DNA from: Tritrichomonas musculus | Lineage: Eukaryota > Parabasalia > Tritrichomonadida > Tritrichomonadidae | Length of the DNA: 64,000 nt | Direction of reading: 5' to 3' | NCBI GenBank assembly: GCA_039105265.1 | Contig: JAPFFF010000021.1 | Coordinates: forward strand, 2,542,001-2,606,000 | Shown here: one piece after another, positions 52,455-64,000 of the stretch | Layout: every line of letters starts with the position of its first letter | How positions within the stretch are numbered: the stretch's first letter is position 1 | Made by a program: the position numbers and the translations under genes | Notes under the pieces: generated by a model | What the model saw: the letters and a program-made list of their open reading frames with translations, nothing else | What the model was told of the DNA's origin: nothing | The model's database searches: none

Positions 52455-52712
52455 AATAGATTTTTAAGCAATTACTTTATTACTATGAATTTACGTAAAA
52501 TAAAATTTAAAAAAATGCAATTTTTTCAATACTTTATATTTTTTTCAATAGTCAAATTTTAAAAGATTTATTCATTTTTTTTTATTTATGGAATATGCAT
52601 TTATTTTATTTGTTACTTCGATTTTTAAAAAAATAAATCTCCATTTAAATTTTGTATTCAAAATGTCATTGACCTATACAAATTTGACCGAATTTGTTTA
52701 ATATTTTTTTTA

Positions 52713-53300
52713 ATGTCTCAAGAGCACCTTCTCGAAACACCTTGGACATTTTATTACTTTCAACGTCCTCCTCCAAATTCACCAGATATGAACTACGAAG
52801 AAAGTATTCATAAAATCGGTAAAGTATACAGTTGCGAACAATTTTGGTCTATTTATTCTCATATCATTCATCCAGACAAACTTCCAGCAACTATTGCATT
52901 ACACCTCTTCAGAGGCGATTCGAGGGCAATGTGGGAAGACGAAGAAAACAGGAATGGTGGCTCATTCCTCATTCGTCTTCCAAAAGGCCAGGTCAATTAC
53001 TTCTGGGAGAAATTACTTTTATCGCTTATTGGTGAACAGTTTCCACCTGATGTTAATGGATCTGCTGTTTCGGTTCGACCAAAAGGTGATTTACTCTATA
53101 TATGGCATAGAACAGCATCTGACGAAGACGTTCGTCTCGAGATATGTCGTGTTCTTTGGAAAGAATTAAACCTTCCTATAAAAACAAAGATAGATTATTC
53201 ACCTTTTTCGGATATGCTCAGTTCAAACCAAAACAAAGCACAGATACAATATATATTAGAAAGCGATGGGCCAGTAATGAAAATTTCAACAAGACCTTGA
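52713..53300 (+). CDS. Cap-binding protein of the eIF4E class II (4EHP-like) type
   Basis: The protein has 195 residues and covers the whole eIF4E fold. The motifs align with human 4EHP: PWTFYYFQRPPP (NYTFWYSRRTP), YEESIHKIGKVYSCEQFWSI (YEQNIKQIGTFASVEQFW), MWEDEENRNGGSFLIRL (MWEDDANKNGGKWIIRL), LIGEQF and VSVR. The second cap-stacking tryptophan is W74. At the position of the first (W56 of eIF4E) stands Y28, as in class II proteins, which bind the m7G cap more weakly and often repress translation. Class I factors have tryptophan there. The role is therefore cap binding, possibly in repression or for unusual caps. It cannot be excluded that it serves as a general initiation factor in this organism. 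The ATG is clear; the length is normal for the core domain. Confidence 0.92.
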   Translation: MSQEHLLETPWTFYYFQRPPPNSPDMNYEESIHKIGKVYSCEQFWSIYSHIIHPDKLPATIALHLFRGDSRAMWEDEENRNGGSFLIRLPKGQVNYFWEKLLLSLIGEQFPPDVNGSAVSVRPKGDLLYIWHRTASDEDVRLEICRVLWKELNLPIKTKIDYSPFSDMLSSNQNKAQIQYILESDGPVMKISTRP

Positions 53301-54280
53301 TTATTCCACTTATTTTTTTCTAGTATGTTTTGTAAATCTTATACCTTATATACTATCATTTTTTTTTTTTTTTTTTGTTATTCCATACTATTTTGTTTTA
53401 AGATAAAAACTTTTTTTTTTACCCAATTTCACATTTTTGTCAAGAGTGATTATAATATAATGTTATTTCTCAAATAAAAAAGTTATACAAATAATATATC
53501 TGTTTTGTTTATTTATATATTATAATTGCATCATATATTATAATTAAAATAATAATTTAGGTTTTGTTGTTATCAAAAATATATAATTTTTGAAGATATT
53601 TTGAAAATAATTTCTGGTTTATTTCAAAATTTTATTAATTGTATTTTATCTTCATAAAATTAGATGTTTTTAAAAATATAACAATAGTTTAACAATTAAA
53701 AAATATATAAAATATATTTATTTATTTTAGAACTAATATATATTATTTTATTATAATTTCCCAAATATTTGCTCCTAATAAAAGCATGGTTCGAGAATAT
53801 TACTAATTATTGATCAAAACTAGAAGATATTAAGTTGGGAAATAATTCCAATACTAGAATAGAATCTTTTTTCAAAGCATTTTGACATTCTCTCGCTGTT
53901 TTCTGTATTTTAACCCTGTATTTAAGTTTGCATAAATGTTGCTATGAAATACATTACTATTCCTAAGATAAACAACAAGAAGAATTGCAAGAAACCAAGC
54001 AACTCAAAATTCAAAAATATATATTAATTGAATCACAATTGAATTTTTGTTTTGCGAAAGATTTATAAAAAAAAAATTATTATATCTTATTATTTAATTT
54101 ATTTTTAAATATATAAAGATTATTTATAGTATCAATTCTTCACTTAAAATAATTATTTTTTATTTATTTTATACTTACATTAATCTCTGCTTTTTCTCAA
54201 GCCTATTTGCCCAAATTGTATGACTCCTAAAAAGTATTCCAGTGAAGTCATTGCAATAGTTAAACAATTGTATATATATA
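53301..54280. other. AT-rich intergenic region with a possible gene scrap
   Basis: Nearly 1 kb with no supported gene. A T tract lies at about 53360-53376. A 28-residue open frame at 54220-54306 (MTPKKYSSEVIAIVKQLY) looks like the start of a helix-turn-helix domain of a transposase but stops early. It overlaps the 5' end of the next pseudogene. Confidence 0.4.
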
Positions 54281-57200
54281 ATGATTCATCCATCATGTCT
54301 TCGTGAAAATATTTGCATATTTATTACCCAAGTAAGCCAAGAACAATCTGATGCTCATGATATTATCAATAATAATAGTATTACAACTCTAAATTTAACA
54401 GAAACCATGTCTAACTTCAATATTCTAAAATATTTACCTAAAAATATTACAATTTCCACGAATAACGAATCAAGAAAATTTAATCTTGAAATTTTTGAAA
54501 GATCAAGTCAAGTAATATATGAATTTATAAGATCAAAACCAGATTGTAAGCAATATCATATTAATATTAATGATAAATATAATGTTTTAAGCAAAATTTC
54601 TCAAATTTTTGATGGAGATAAAATAATATTTAAACCAAGTGAAATTCCGACCTTAAAAAAAATTATTTCATCTCTTTCTATTAATTGTTGTTCCAATTTT
54701 TTAGAAAACATCTTGGATGGTGATTCAAATATCACATTAGCACTAAATAATCACAATATTAAACACTATGTCAAGCAAGAAAAATTCATCACGTTCAAAA
54801 TTTCCACCAAAAATAATGTATACCAATGTAACTCATTTGGGGTTTTATTTTCAGTTGTTATATGCGAATATTTACAAAAAAATCCAAATGCAAAAAAATT
54901 TGAATACAATTTTGATGACAAATTCAACGAATTTCAAGAAATATGCGATCTTTTTAATTTTAATTCAGTTAAAGTCAATACGGACAACATGAAGTCTCTC
55001 AAAAAAATTTCTGAGGATTTGAAAATTGCCGTTATTAAAGAAAAAATTGACCAAAATTGTCAAAATTATGAAAAATTCACTCAAATGATTGATGAGCAAC
55101 AACAAGTTGTTGATCTAATTGAAGAACTATTCAATTGGTTGTATAACATTGAAATATTGACGGTTAAAACGGTTACAGATCTAATCATTCATTCAATTTG
55201 GGCAAACACTGAAGAGAACGTTAAAGAATTGGCAGCTTTTATTCTTCATGTTATCAGAACTGAAATTCCACTTCATCCATTTTTAGTTGACTTGCTGATT
55301 CAGCTTGAACAAAGCTCAAACAAAAAGAAAAAGTTGATGATATTAATGCCTTTTATTATTGATAAATTAAAAAACATTTTGGATGAAGACTTAGCGAACT
55401 GTTCTTTTGTTTATAATTTGTATAAAAAAGAGATAATTTCGAGAGAAATTTTGAATGAAATTCTAATGAATGCTTATCATAACGAGAGCACTATTTAATG
55501 GTTTTTACCTGAACTGAATGACTTGAAATTCATAGAGAATTTTGATTCAAGTTAGAAAGCAATTTCTCTTTATTATCCAAACAGAATTGATGATTATAAA
55601 AAAATGAGAGAAAGTGGAGAACCAGATGATTCTTTAACATTGTCTATCCGTCATGATGATATTGATGGTTTTCAATCAATAATTACTAAATTAAACATTG
55701 ATTTTCAACAAGTCACAATTCCATTCAATATTTTCGATAATTTTCAGCAAAATGGATCAATAAGTGCCATTAATTATTCAGCTGCTTTTGGTGCAGTTAA
55801 ATGCTTTAAGTATTTGTTTTTGAATCATGTAAAAATTAATATGGAGACCTTTAAGTATGCAATTTATGGCGGAAATGTTGAAATCATTAAAATAACTGAT
55901 CAATTCTTGACTTAAAAAAATGAGTTGTATCTATTTGATAAAAATTACGATATTTTAATTCCGTGTATAATGAAGCATAGAAATGATTTGTTTGATTGGA
56001 TTTATGAACAGAAATTCGCAAATCAAGATAAAGCTCAGCAAATATTTGAGTTGCTTGAATTTTCTGTTCAGCAAGGAAATGCTCATTGTTTTATTGAATT
56101 GTTGAGTGAAGAATTTGATTTATTTGAAAAATATTCACAATTAACTGATTCAACTTCAAAAGAAGGATTTTATAGACTCGCAAAAATGGAAGTTGAAATC
56201 TTTGAGATGTTATTAAATAATAGATTCGAATTTGCAAAGAGAATTAAAAGAAAATATTATGGAACACATATTCGTAGAAAATTTTCTAAAGGAGATTCAG
56301 CTCCATGGATGTTACTCTCGCGAAGGCCTCTTTTAAATTCAAAATATAAATATCAATCTGTTAGACCATCAATGAATAAGCATTCATCGTTTATTGAATT
56401 TGGAAATTACTCGATTTTTAAGTTGCAAGAAAGAATCAACAAAAAGAAAAATGGTTTTATTCAAAATTTTTCTTTCGCAGTTGAAAACAAAGATATAAAA
56501 ATTATTAAATCTATCCTTGAAAATATTCAAAAAGAAGATAAATCTTTGATTACGAGTGAATATATTTTTGAAATGTTATCAAATTCCATTAAAAAAGATA
56601 CAAGTGATATTTTCTTTTATTTATTTAACAAATTTAAATTGATCAATCCTTCATTTATCTCAAATGAGAATAAATTATTTGATTTATTAAATTCAGCATG
56701 TAAAAGATCAAATATTAAAGTAGTTAAAAAATTGACCAAAAAGATTCTTCAAATTAATTCAAATGAAAATTTCACGAAGCCTTTTTTAATTGCAGCAAAC
56801 TCACAGTCAATTCAAATTTGTAAATTTTTTATTGACAAAAAAGTTTATATTGAATATCAAAACTTGTCAACACAAAATATTCCATATAACACAAATAAAG
56901 AAACACTCATTTTAATTATAAACAATTCACCGTCTGAAATGAAAACAATGATTCAAACATGCTTTCTTCATCCAGCAATCTCAAATAAAAATATTCTTCA
57001 ACATACAATCAATTGGTTGATTATTTATTGTATCAGAATGTTCCAATTGAAAATGCATTAATTGATGCAGTTAATACGAATGATCTTGAAATTGTTAATA
57101 TTGTTCTTCAACATAACAAAAAAGCATCATTCATTAATAAAAGAACGAAAGAAGGAAGTGCTTTATCAATTGCAATCAAAAACAATAATTTACTAATTGT

Positions 57201-59319
57201 TCAACGTCTTCTTTCTCTTCAAGGAATCAATCCTAATTTGTACAACGAAAAAGGGGAACCTCCTTTAATACAAGCAGTTTCACTATTAAATGTAGAGATT
57301 TTTGATGCTTTTATTGATTTTCATAATAAAAAACAAATAAAAGTAACGCATTTTAATGAAGGATTGAAAACAGCTCTTGATTTGATATCAAAAAATGATC
57401 TTGATATTGAAAAAGTGAAATCAATTATAAAAAGTTTATTGAAAGTGAGAGATATTGATCCAAACTGCTACAATGAAAATAATACTCTTCTCACTTACTT
57501 TTGTGAAACGAATAATATCTCACTTGTTGAAATTCTTCTCAAAAATGATAAAACAGATGTCAATTTGAGTGTTCCTCGCACAGGAAACACTCCTCTTTTG
57601 GTTGCGATTGAACGAAAAAATACAGAAATAATTAAACTTTTAATTGATGATAATAGAACAGATATCAATATGAAAAATTATAAAAGACAAAGTCCACTAA
57701 TAATGTCAGTAAATAAAAATTTGAAAGAGATTGTTAATCTTCTGTTAAATAATGAATCATTCGATCCATATGAAAGTGATATTTCATATGCTTTATACGT
57801 CTCGAGAAGTGAAATTACAAAAGAATTGATTAATAATAAAGATATTGATGTCAATTACGTTCATTTTGATAGAGATACAAATGTCCATCACAAAATTAAC
57901 AGTTATAAATCAGTTTTAATGAAATCAGTAATTAATAATGATAAAGAAAAAGTTGAAATAATCATTCAACATCGATCTTTTGATTAGAACAAATTGATGC
58001 TCAATAAAGCAATTTTTATTTCAGTCAAGAAGAAGCGAAATCAAATATTCATAAAATTACTTCAACAAGTTAATAATGATATAAATATCATTCAACATAA
58101 CAAACAAAAACTTTTTGATTATGTCATTTCATGCAAGAGTTACAAAATAATTGATGAAATTTTTAATAATTTAAATATTGATTCAAAATTTAATGATATT
58201 TTAAATTCATTTTTTAGAGTATCATGTGAATTCAAAATTCCATCAATAATCTTGTTACAAAAAATATATGATTTTGATAAAGCACATGATCAATTGATCG
58301 ATTTAAATAAAACTTTATCTGATGGGAAAACTTATTTGACTTCATTTAAATCAAATATTAAAAATATAAGAGAAGTTGTCAAATTCTTCATTGATAATGG
58401 ATCAGATCCAAATATTCCAGATGAAGGAGAAGTTTATCAATTTGAATATGCAATTTCAATACATTCAAATGAATATATATTTGCACTTGTTGAATCAGGG
58501 AAAATTGATTTAACAAAAAAAATTCCAAACAAAGAAACAGATAATAAGAATACAAAATCAAAATATACAACATATCTGCATTTATTATCACGAGAGAAAA
58601 ATATTGAAATAATGAAATATCTTCTTGATAAAAAAAATGATTGATATTATATAACAAATGATCTTGGGGAAACGACATTAATTGAAGCATATAAAAATGG
58701 AAATACAGAGATTGTTGATCTTCTTTTTAAATATAATGATATAAATTATTTTCATTCTAATAAAGAATGTCAAAATGTATTTGATCTAGATTGTTCAACA
58801 ACGATATATAACACTTTGATTTTTCATATTTCAAATGATGAAAATAATAAAAGAAATAATTCAAAAAACATATCAAGAAAATCAAACGAGAAAACATCAT
58901 CATCAAATACAGAAGAAGAAATATCAATAGCAGACGATGAAACATCTGTATCAGATGAGAATGAGTTGAATCCAAATGAAAATGATGAAAATGATGAAAA
59001 TCAATCTGATAATGTTTTTCCATCATCTGGTTCAAATCATCAAGAATCAAATGAAACAGATGATGGCATACATAAAATTAACAATAAAACACCACACCAA
59101 AATTCATTATCAGATAAATCTATACCAACTTCTAATTTTCAATCTTATATTTCACATAAAGAAAACAAAGACTATGAAGATTATTCATATAATGATTACT
59201 CTTATGACTCATATGATGATTACAAAGAGAAAAACAACGATAGAAATGATAAAAATGATATAAACAAAGATGATAATGAAGAAGAAGAAGAGGATAATGA
59301 TGACTGGTTCATTGTTTAA
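54281..59319 (+). pseudogene. Large ankyrin-repeat protein gene with in-frame stops and one frameshift
   Basis: About 5 kb of continuous coding character. Two BTB-like N-terminal modules come first (LPKNITISTNNESRKFNLEI; then KFITFKISTKNNVYQCNSF). A DUF3447-type helical region follows (RIDDYKKMRESGEPDD), then many ankyrin repeats (for example GNTPLLVAIERKNTEIIKLL), and an acidic Asn/Ser/Glu-rich tail ending EDNDDWFIV. The frame holds from 54281 to about 57010 except for stops at 55496, 55553 and 55913. It shifts near 57010. The new frame then holds to 59319 except for stops near 57985 and 58642. All three stop codons occur. The natural start may be the ATG at 54407 (MSNFNILKYLP), which fits the family better than 54281. 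The gene is dead but recent. Confidence 0.8.
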
Positions 59320-59572
59320 TGTGAATTACTTTTAATTATAATTTTGATGGCTAACAAATTAATTAATGTCCACATCTCGGAGATTTATATAAATCTCAAT
59401 TTTGATTTATCATAATACAATAAAGGATATAAATAAATAAAAAACTTTATTAGCTAGTTCTTTATGTTTATTTATATCAAAATGAATCATATAAAAAAGC
59501 TTCACTAGATTCGATTTTATTAGATTGTATATAAAATAAATAATTTTTTTTTTATTAATGAGAAGATCGAAT

Positions 59573-60831
59573 TCATATGAGTGTCCCGTAGATTTCAATG
59601 GTCTCAAATACAAGATTGTCGTAATTATTGAGAGTTTTACCTGTCTGGAGGATTTTGAAATAGCGAAATTCGCTACTCTGTTCTTCACCTATCTTGTAAG
59701 TGTGAAAAAGTCTACTTCCATTCAAATACGGACTGTCGTTCACTGTATCGATCGTCCGCCAAGTGTTGTTGTCGTTAGAGACCTGAATGACCCAGCTTTT
59801 TGGATGATGCCAATTTTGATATTCATTAGCTGACCTGATTGTGTAGGCTGTTGGAATTATCCGGTGATCTTTGAAGTCAATCGTCAGCCAACTGCCTGGT
59901 TCGCTTTTGGTGTGAAAGTAGTAACCTACATTCTCTTTCAAAAGAACAGTCCGAGGCTGAAAACGTTCACCGCTGTTTCCAATTGATGATGCAGTGACCT
60001 GAAGATCGTTGTCGATGTTTCCGTTTTCTCTGATGTAGTTTATCATGCCTGAAAATGGTTCGTTTTCTGATGGTTCGAAAAGTTTCCCTCGGACAAATTC
60101 TTTCTTGTAATTCAATGTTCTTCTTTTCTTTCACTCCCTGACTTTCTGATTCAAGTCTCTCTATCAGACTCTTCCACGTGCCACTCGTCATGTCTTCCTT
60201 GTCGAAAATATGCGTGAACTCTTTCATACATGATGATGTCACGTTGATGAAGTAAACATGATCATACAAAATTGAGTAGTTTCGATCTCGTTCGTAAAGT
60301 TTATTGACAAAACGTAAAAGTGAATCTTCCGTTTCAATGCTCAAATGAAAGTTCCTGCAGTTCTGATTCTTTCGTGCTGACAAGTTCTGCAAAGTTGGAA
60401 GATATGAATTCGATTTCTTCGGAATATCTTTCTTGGAAATATTTGGCGTGGACTTCGTGCTTCTTAATTTCGGTTAGGATATTATCTTTGGTAAGTTCAA
60501 CTAATTCACTCTCGTGTATTTTAATCGTGTCGTTGTTGAGAATTTCAAGTATATGGGTTACAAATGGGATCTCGTCTTCTCGAAGTTCGTTTGACTTGAA
60601 ATTAACAAGTTGGAGGATATGTGAAAAGTCGCCTTGTTCTTCGATATTGATCGTAAATGTATCGAATGTCGGGTCATTAGTGTGAATTTGACTGATCGTA
60701 GGTGATAATAAATCTGCGATTAAACTACTTGTTTGAAATTCTTGACCATTAACGATAAATGTAAAATCGTTGTAATAATTCTGAAGAGGAACTTGTAAAA
60801 TGCTTGAGTACTCTAGTTGAATATGGCTCAT
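59573..60831 (-). pseudogene. BTB-like plus F5/8 type C (discoidin) domain gene with two frameshifts
   Basis: From ATG 60831 (MSHIQLEYSSILQVPLQNYY) the first frame gives the BTB-like module (FTFIVNGQEFQTSSLIADLL) and continues to KESELQELSFEH, which ends at 60334. A second frame then supplies the helical middle part (LLRFVNKLYERDRNYSILYD; FTHIFDKEDMTSGTWKSLIE) to about 60115. A third frame supplies the discoidin domain (WLTIDFKDHRIIPTAYTIRS; HPKSWVIQVSNDNNTWRTID; FRYFKILQTGKTLNNYDNLV) and ends IYGTLI at 59573. The order is that of a well-known trichomonad family whose members have about 400-450 residues, so the gene is full length apart from two small indels, near 60350 and 60110. Discoidin domains bind carbohydrates or lipids. 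Sequencing error at both sites is possible. Confidence 0.8.
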
Positions 60832-60906
60832 TTGCTTTATACAAATCTTTTGAAGTTTTTTTCTTTCAATTTTTTTTTCCTCAAGATATGGCAAAAACTT
60901 TACCAA

Positions 60907-61557
60907 GTTTGTCAGAAAGCTATAATTTAAGACTATTTTTTGGAATATGGTGTAGAAATAATATTTCTAAATTAAATTATCTATTTTAAAAAAATAAAAA
61001 TATTCTTTATTTCAAGATATTAATTCATTAAGGCGGTAGTCTCCTATTTTTCGTAAACCATTCAATATTGATAAAACTCATAGAATTGAGGTTTCAATGG
61101 CAATATACTATGAAAAAGTTAAATGACCTTGATATTTGTCCTTAACGATCAAAAAAAATATAGTTTTTTCTTTTCTTTGTTTCTATGGTTAAAAATTACA
61201 ATTTTTAAAAAATAAGATTATAAAAAATATCTACATAATTAACCCATTTTATTGAAATATTAATTAAATTAAAATACCTTTTTTTTTATTGCTTTTTTTC
61301 AAAAAACGTGGAACGAATGAATATTAAAAAAAATAATTCATAGCATAATTTCATTCCTTTAAATTAAAAGGAAATTTGACAATAAAATTCTTTTTTGAAA
61401 TAATATTTTTTTGATATAATTATCATCAATTTTTTCAATTCATGTCCTAGGCTTTTAAAATATTTTTAAAATATTTTTTTAAATTTTGGAATCGATATGA
61501 TTCAAATCCTATCAACAAAAAAATTTGGTCATACATTTACCAAAAAAATCAGTTGAA
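60907..61557. other. AT-rich intergenic region
   Basis: No gene, RNA or repeat that I can support. Several short T runs are present. Confidence 0.45.
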
Positions 61558-61782
61558 ATGATGGTAAAACCAAATATACATATTGTTATGAATCTTTTTG
61601 CCTTAAATCCTCAGTGGATGGCAGAAAAAAATATAAAAATAAGAAATTTCCTTATTTTTTATTTTTGTGAGAACTCATTGAATTATAGCATTGAATTGAG
61701 AAACTACCTCCTTAATTTAATAAATGAAACATTCAAAAAAAATCCCTATCGTCTATCTAAGCTTTTGTATCCAGTGAACTGA
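61558..61782 (+). CDS. Short open frame, possible gene fragment
   Basis: The frame has 74 codons from ATG to TGA. Its composition is protein-like (LFALNPQWMAEKNIKIRNFL, ELRNYLLNLINETFKKNPYR) with regular helical periodicity, unlike random AT-rich translation. I do not recognise the family. It may be a scrap of a larger helical-repeat protein, since no continuation is visible on either side. The longer TTG start at 61525 has no support. Confidence 0.3.
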   Translation: MMVKPNIHIVMNLFALNPQWMAEKNIKIRNFLIFYFCENSLNYSIELRNYLLNLINETFKKNPYRLSKLLYPVN

Positions 61783-63794
61783 GTGTCCATTTTCGACTTT
61801 TTGTAAAAAGCTGTCACTTTTGTGGACATAAAACTGCTTTTTTATTTAGTATTCTATTCAAAGATTTGTGTTGAAGTATCCAAAAAATTTTTTATTGGAT
61901 ACTTTATTTTTACTTTAATAAACTCATTAATATCAGAAAAAAAGCAATAATAAATGCTTTAAACACCTACTATTCTTAATTTTTAAAAAACCTCTCAAAT
62001 ATGAATTATAAACTTTTCAAATTCACTAAGAATGATTTTGACCAAGAAGATCAACATTTGAAATAAAAAAATTCAATGTAAATTTGGAGCGATATAATTG
62101 GTCAAACGAAATATACATTCAAAATAATCAATGAAAATTGAAAGGTGTATCCAAGATTGAATTAAAGTGTCCATTTTGGCTATTTTGGATCCTCAAATTC
62201 TCTCAAAAAATAACGAACAAAAATGAGTATCCATTGGATACTTTTTGAATACAAACTCGTTTGGACACAAAAGCCTAGGTCGTCTATCGGTATGCAACTT
62301 TTTCTGAATAAAGCATCGATAAATCTCTTTTTTCCGTAAAAGGACATATTTGCTATAAACAGCAACAATAAGACTAGATTGATATGATGATGAAATTATT
62401 TCATCTGCAATCCCTAAATAGCCACAAATATCTGTTCAAAATCATAATTATACTTATTAAAATAAATTCAAATGAATAAATGAAATTCTCAAAATGAATA
62501 TTATATTTTTTTTCTCCATCATCATCAACATTTGGTCCTTAATAATAATTGATTCAACTCATATCAGCAATAAAGAAATTATTTTCAAATTTTGAAAATA
62601 TCTCAAAAAATGAAACCGAGGGTTTTTTGTTTTTTATTTTTAAACTTATTGTTTCTTTGGCCAATTTTTATGTTTGCTTGTTATATTTGCTGTAACCCTT
62701 CGGCTGTTTTGTAAACTAAGGCGACATCACCTATTTTTAAATAGTTTATGCAGATTTTTGGAATTACCGCGCACTGAGTTGCAATTACGGCATATAAAAA
62801 ATGGTAACTTTTTCAAATAATAAATGGTCATGTCAAAACTTTTTGAATAATTGCTTTGAATACTTTATATTTTATATAAAAAATTCACTTTAATAAACTA
62901 AACCAATTTATTACAAAAATAATCTCACTTGCATATGGTTGTCCTTGCAGTTATATAAGTTGATTTTATTCAACATCAGCATAACATTATTTACTCAAAT
63001 CAATTATCCAATTTCAATCTCATAACTTTTTCAGAAGACTGAAGAGTCTCCTCCATTTATTATCAAACATGTAATAAAAAATTACTAATAAGTAATTATA
63101 TTAATTGAATATAAAAGATTTTGAAAAAATAATATAATTTAATTTTTTCTCAAAAACGACCAAATAAAATACGGCAATTGTATAGAGAGGTTTCGGCAAA
63201 ATTACGAATTTGACAACAGCACTCTCCAACTACGGCCTACGGCCGTAAGGATTATATTTGCTGTTGCATTTCTTCTAAATTGTTTGAGTTATTGAATATA
63301 CGCATTAACCTCTCTGCTTTTGACATATTTCCTTTTGATCACATTGAAAATTTGTGATAAAGTAAGCCTTTTATATATCAATGAGTTATTATTATTATAG
63401 GTAATATTGTATGGAGTTTGTTGCTTTCTAAAACTGTTCTATGACTGCTTTTGTTGTTGTTAACACATTGTTTCTGTGTTTCTTTGTTATTACAACTGAT
63501 ATCATCTATTGAGATTATAGGAGTGTTGCATTCTTCTTCATTTTTTTTCACCAAGTAGAACAGAATTTTTCCATATGAATAAATGTTTGCCTTCTTTTTC
63601 AGAATATTTTATAGCAGATACTTTAGTTAGCCCATATGAGATAACCTCATTTCCATTTATTTTTATTAAATAATAAACAGTTTCATCAAATATAAGTATA
63701 TGACTTTTTTTGACTCTTTTATACATTTTTTTTTTTAAGTGTGGGTGTGTTAAATTGAACATATTTTTTTTTTTGTTATAATTTTTTATTTCAC
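61783..63794. other. Gene-poor stretch with short inverted motifs
   Basis: About 2 kb without a supported gene. The palindrome tacggccgta lies at 63238-63247. Other GC-bearing patches occur near 62690-62800 (accgcgcactgagttgcaattacgg) and 63170-63210, among AT-rich sequence. They may be degraded repeats. A minus-strand frame of 89 codons (63538-63807) is rich in Lys and Ile and matches nothing I know. Confidence 0.4.
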
Positions 63795-64000
63795 ATGTCC
63801 TTGTCAAAATACATTTCTCTGATGGAAATCCAATTATATTTAACTAAGAAAAGAGAACTTCAATTACAACTTTTAAAATATATTGAAAATCCCAATATTG
63901 CTGGTGAAGAGTATGAAAATTTGACTATTTTTTTAACAAAAATAAATTTGCGAAATAATCAAGATGAATTACGAATTTTATTTCGTTTATTATTGGCCAT
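63795..64000 (+). CDS. 5' end of a DUF3447/ankyrin-family protein (runs off the window)
   Basis: The ATG at 63795 opens a frame that is still open at the window end (68 codons). The sequence MSLSKYISLMEIQLYLTKKR, then LLKYIENPNIAGEEYENLTI and NLRNNQDELRILFRLLL, is the typical N-terminus of trichomonad ankyrin proteins (a helical region preceding DUF3447). Ankyrin repeats would be expected beyond the window. It is in the same broad family as the damaged genes at 36269 and 54281 but of another N-terminal subtype than the latter. Confidence 0.7.
   Translation, partial: MSLSKYISLMEIQLYLTKKRELQLQLLKYIENPNIAGEEYENLTIFLTKINLRNNQDELRILFRLLLA

Noticed and set aside
54281-59319. In-frame TAA/TAG codons as a sign of a variant genetic code
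   Set aside because: TGA stops occur too, the stops do not fall consistently at one amino acid, and the long intact genes (including a very Gln-rich one) use CAA/CAG and contain no internal TAA or TAG.
63538-63807. 89-codon minus-strand frame near the right end
   Set aside because: No recognisable motif, and it overlaps the start of the better supported ankyrin-family gene.

Overview
The window looks like nuclear DNA of a parabasalid protist, most likely Tritrichomonas or a close relative. The DNA is very AT-rich. The genes are intronless as far as I can see. The families are the expanded trichomonad ones: BspA-like LRR_5 proteins, DUF3447/ankyrin proteins, BTB-like proteins, Sel1-repeat kinases and TKL-type kinases. 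Several intact genes carry a parabasalid Inr motif (TCAYTW) 10-25 nt before the ATG. The species is inferred, not proven.

Layout. 1-8.7 kb: start of a probable membrane-anchored protein leaving the window, a decayed Sel1/BTB-like coiled-coil gene, an intact kinase with about 18 near-identical Sel1 repeats, a 5'-truncated glycosyltransferase-like fragment and a kinase pseudogene. 10-14 kb: a head-to-tail row of kinase relics, with a 1.68-kb insertion that has 24-bp terminal inverted repeats and a GC-rich palindrome island. 14.6-25.5 kb: a decayed and an intact BspA-like gene, separated by a 3.07-kb foldback element with about 350-bp inverted repeats and by a 228-bp MITE. 26-31 kb: a metacaspase-like protease, a broken unknown gene and a BTB-like/Tubby-like protein. 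32.6-42.7 kb: a CAMSAP-type CKK-domain protein, a small coiled-coil protein, a damaged ankyrin gene, a kelch protein, an SLC45/sucrose-type transporter and a lone 5S rRNA gene. 43-53.3 kb: two divergent giant low-complexity proteins and a class II (4EHP-like) eIF4E. 54-64 kb: a 5-kb ankyrin pseudogene, a frameshifted BTB-like/discoidin gene, a long gene-poor stretch, and the start of another ankyrin-family gene.

How the genes relate. There is no operon logic; genes are single units on both strands. Housekeeping-type genes (4EHP, CKK protein, transporter, kelch, 5S rRNA) sit between members of large families that duplicate and decay. The most notable signals are the structured insertion in the kinase row, the foldback element, the CKK protein without a CH domain, and the combinatorial Sel1 array. 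I did not find a convincing wholly new multi-gene system.
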